This document shows, in pieces, positions 28,268-29,324 of a stretch of 29,324 nt of DNA. The notes beneath the pieces are model-generated. The model worked only from the letters and a program-made list of their open reading frames with translations, searched no databases and was not told the origin of the DNA. How positions within the stretch are numbered: the first letter of the stretch is position 1; the number at the start of each line of letters is the position of its first letter. A program made the position numbers and the translations under genes. Origin of the DNA: Paulinella micropora (lineage: Eukaryota; Cercozoa; Imbricatea; Euglyphida); contig BJOX01000171.1 in the NCBI GenBank assembly GCA_009731375.1, positions 830,587-859,910 on the forward strand, written 5' to 3'.

Positions 28268-29122
28268 CCCGCCGGCTCGGAGCTCGTGTGCCACCAGGCG
28301 GTGCCGCCCGGCGGGGTCTGTAGCTACGGGGACTGTCGCTGCCGCCTGCTCAAGGGCGGCTCGTTCACGTACGGCGGCCACAACTGGCGGGCCAGCTGGC
28401 TGTCCTTACCGTTGTGGCGCGGCCAGGGCGCGGAAACTCGCGTCACGGTCGCCCGCGGTTGCAACGTCAGCGTGGCTACGTTCTTCGAGGCGGGCGCCCC
28501 CAACGCGAGCCTAGATCCACAAGCGAGGGTGGGCGTGTGCAGCGACAACTGGGCGTCCGAGCACGCAACCGAGGCCCTCAGCAACACTGACCCCACGCTG
28601 GCCAAGAATGCAACCGACTCAGAGATGGTGTCCTTGAGCGTGTACCAGTTCGGCGGGGCGGCCCACGACGTGGTGCTGCGCCACCGGGGGGTGCGTCCCT
28701 GCCCGGGCACGGCGGGGTTCATGTACCTGACAGTGCTGGTTGCCGTGCAGGAAGTGTACCAGGGGGTCGGTGACTGCGCGCGGATCGACGTGGGAAACCC
28801 GTTCGAACTGTACGCACCGCCCACGACGGGAAAACCAGCGATGTGCAACTGCCAGGGGGCCGCGGAGTGCGCCGCGCCGACCCGCAACTTCAGCAGCCCG
28901 CCCAGCGGCTTTGGCTACCCGCTGTACAACGGCTGCGAGAACAGGTGGAACGCGAGCGCCCCGACCACCACCGCAACCACCACCACTACCGCTGCGCCGA
29001 ACACCACCGCGTCGCCAAACCCCACCGCGAATACTACCACGTCGTCGGCGACCACAGGGGCCGCCGTTAACTGGTGGGCCCTGCTAGCGTTGTCGCTGTG
29101 CCTCTGGGTAGGAGAGGAATAG
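28268..29122 (+). CDS. Cys-rich surface glycoprotein with probable GPI anchor, 5' partial
   Basis: About 284 codons to TAG at 29120-29122. Ten or more Cys are spread through the ectodomain (CHQAVPPGGVCSYGDCRC near the start; CNCQGAAEC near residue 195). There are several N-glycosylation sequons (CNVS, PNAS, KNAT, RNFS, WNAS, PNTT, ANTT) and a mucin-like Thr/Ala/Pro stalk (ASAPTTTATTTTTAAPNTT). The C-terminus is a short hydrophobic tail WWALLALSLCLWVGEE preceded by small residues, as in GPI-anchor signals of protist surface proteins. The signal peptide would be in or beyond the gap. I do not recognise the ectodomain family. The GC-rich, codon-biased style suggests host or another invader, not the PLV. 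Confidence 0.65.
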   Translation, partial: PAGSELVCHQAVPPGGVCSYGDCRCRLLKGGSFTYGGHNWRASWLSLPLWRGQGAETRVTVARGCNVSVATFFEAGAPNASLDPQARVGVCSDNWASEHATEALSNTDPTLAKNATDSEMVSLSVYQFGGAAHDVVLRHRGVRPCPGTAGFMYLTVLVAVQEVYQGVGDCARIDVGNPFELYAPPTTGKPAMCNCQGAAECAAPTRNFSSPPSGFGYPLYNGCENRWNASAPTTTATTTTTAAPNTTASPNPTANTTTSSATTGAAVNWWALLALSLCLWVGEE

Positions 29123-29324
29123 CGCCCCTTCTGCACAAAAATTTGTTTTTGTTGGATTCATTAAAAAGCCGGACCAAAATTACGTTTCACAAGTCACGGC
29201 CGGCTTACACCGGGGGGGGGAGAGCCAAGTTTCTTAGCTACGGACCGGTAATACAAACGCGGCTTTTTTTTTCACTCGCTTTAGTTTCTCTCCCACGAGT
29301 TTGGAACGTTCCAAAGCAACCCCC
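29123..29324 (+). other. 3' flank of the glycoprotein gene
   Basis: Composition falls back to AT-rich after the stop. A short inverted repeat AAGCCGG (about 29165) / CCGGCTT (about 29200) and a G run (29212-29220) occur. There is no further ORF. Probably 3' UTR and intergenic DNA. Confidence 0.4.

Noticed and set aside
27869-29122. One 417-residue protein spanning the gap at 28258-28267
   Set aside because: The frames agree only because the gap is written as 10 N. The two parts differ in character and may be unrelated.

Overview
The window reads as a scaffold from a eukaryotic nuclear genome, with spliceosome-style non-coding DNA, microsatellites, a decayed Ty1/copia retrotransposon and three 10-N assembly gaps. 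It carries an integrated AT-rich Polinton-like virus (PLV). I cannot name the host. A unicellular eukaryote is the natural guess because PLVs of this type live in protists, but no host gene here is diagnostic.

Layout. 1-960: microsatellites (AAT)n, (GA)n and (GT)n. About 960-6380: a Ty1/copia element on the plus strand with recognisable protease, integrase, reverse transcriptase and RNase H, at least five in-frame stops and two or more frameshifts, an extra small ORF after pol, a polypurine tract and probably the start of a 3' LTR. 6369-9970: one uncertain ORF, a long imperfect inverted repeat with a near-perfect 88-bp core, a hairpin cluster, then about 2 kb with nothing I can identify. 10010-10401: a 392-bp near-perfect palindrome. 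About 10669-27835: the PLV. 27836-29324: GC-rich DNA of a different character, with an unidentified ORF and a Cys-rich, probably GPI-anchored glycoprotein.

The PLV has a virion morphogenesis block on the minus strand: a large protein with a phospholipase A2-like domain, an FtsK-HerA packaging ATPase, two small proteins, the double jelly-roll major capsid protein and a probable penton/minor capsid protein. A very large repetitive fibre with a phage-type C-terminal intramolecular chaperone region lies beyond it. Two structural proteins with a shared N-terminal tag stand near the two ends. A tyrosine recombinase, which I think belongs near the protelomerase (telomere resolvase) branch, lies at the left end. 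Accessory genes are a GIY-YIG endonuclease, a secreted Cys-rich protein, a small membrane protein and an F-box-like protein. I see no DNA polymerase, primase or helicase and no maturation protease.

Many PLV genes carry frameshifts (mostly at A/T runs) or nonsense codons: recombinase, ATPase N-terminus, PLA2 protein, fibre C-terminus, membrane protein and others. The provirus is therefore either decaying or affected by homopolymer errors. The 510 bases on each side of the gap at 25861-25870 are identical, so the fibre gene is split only by an unmerged contig overlap. The right end of the provirus stops within what look like the last few codons of a structural gene, where composition jumps to GC-rich. 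Part of the virus, possibly its replication module, may be missing there.
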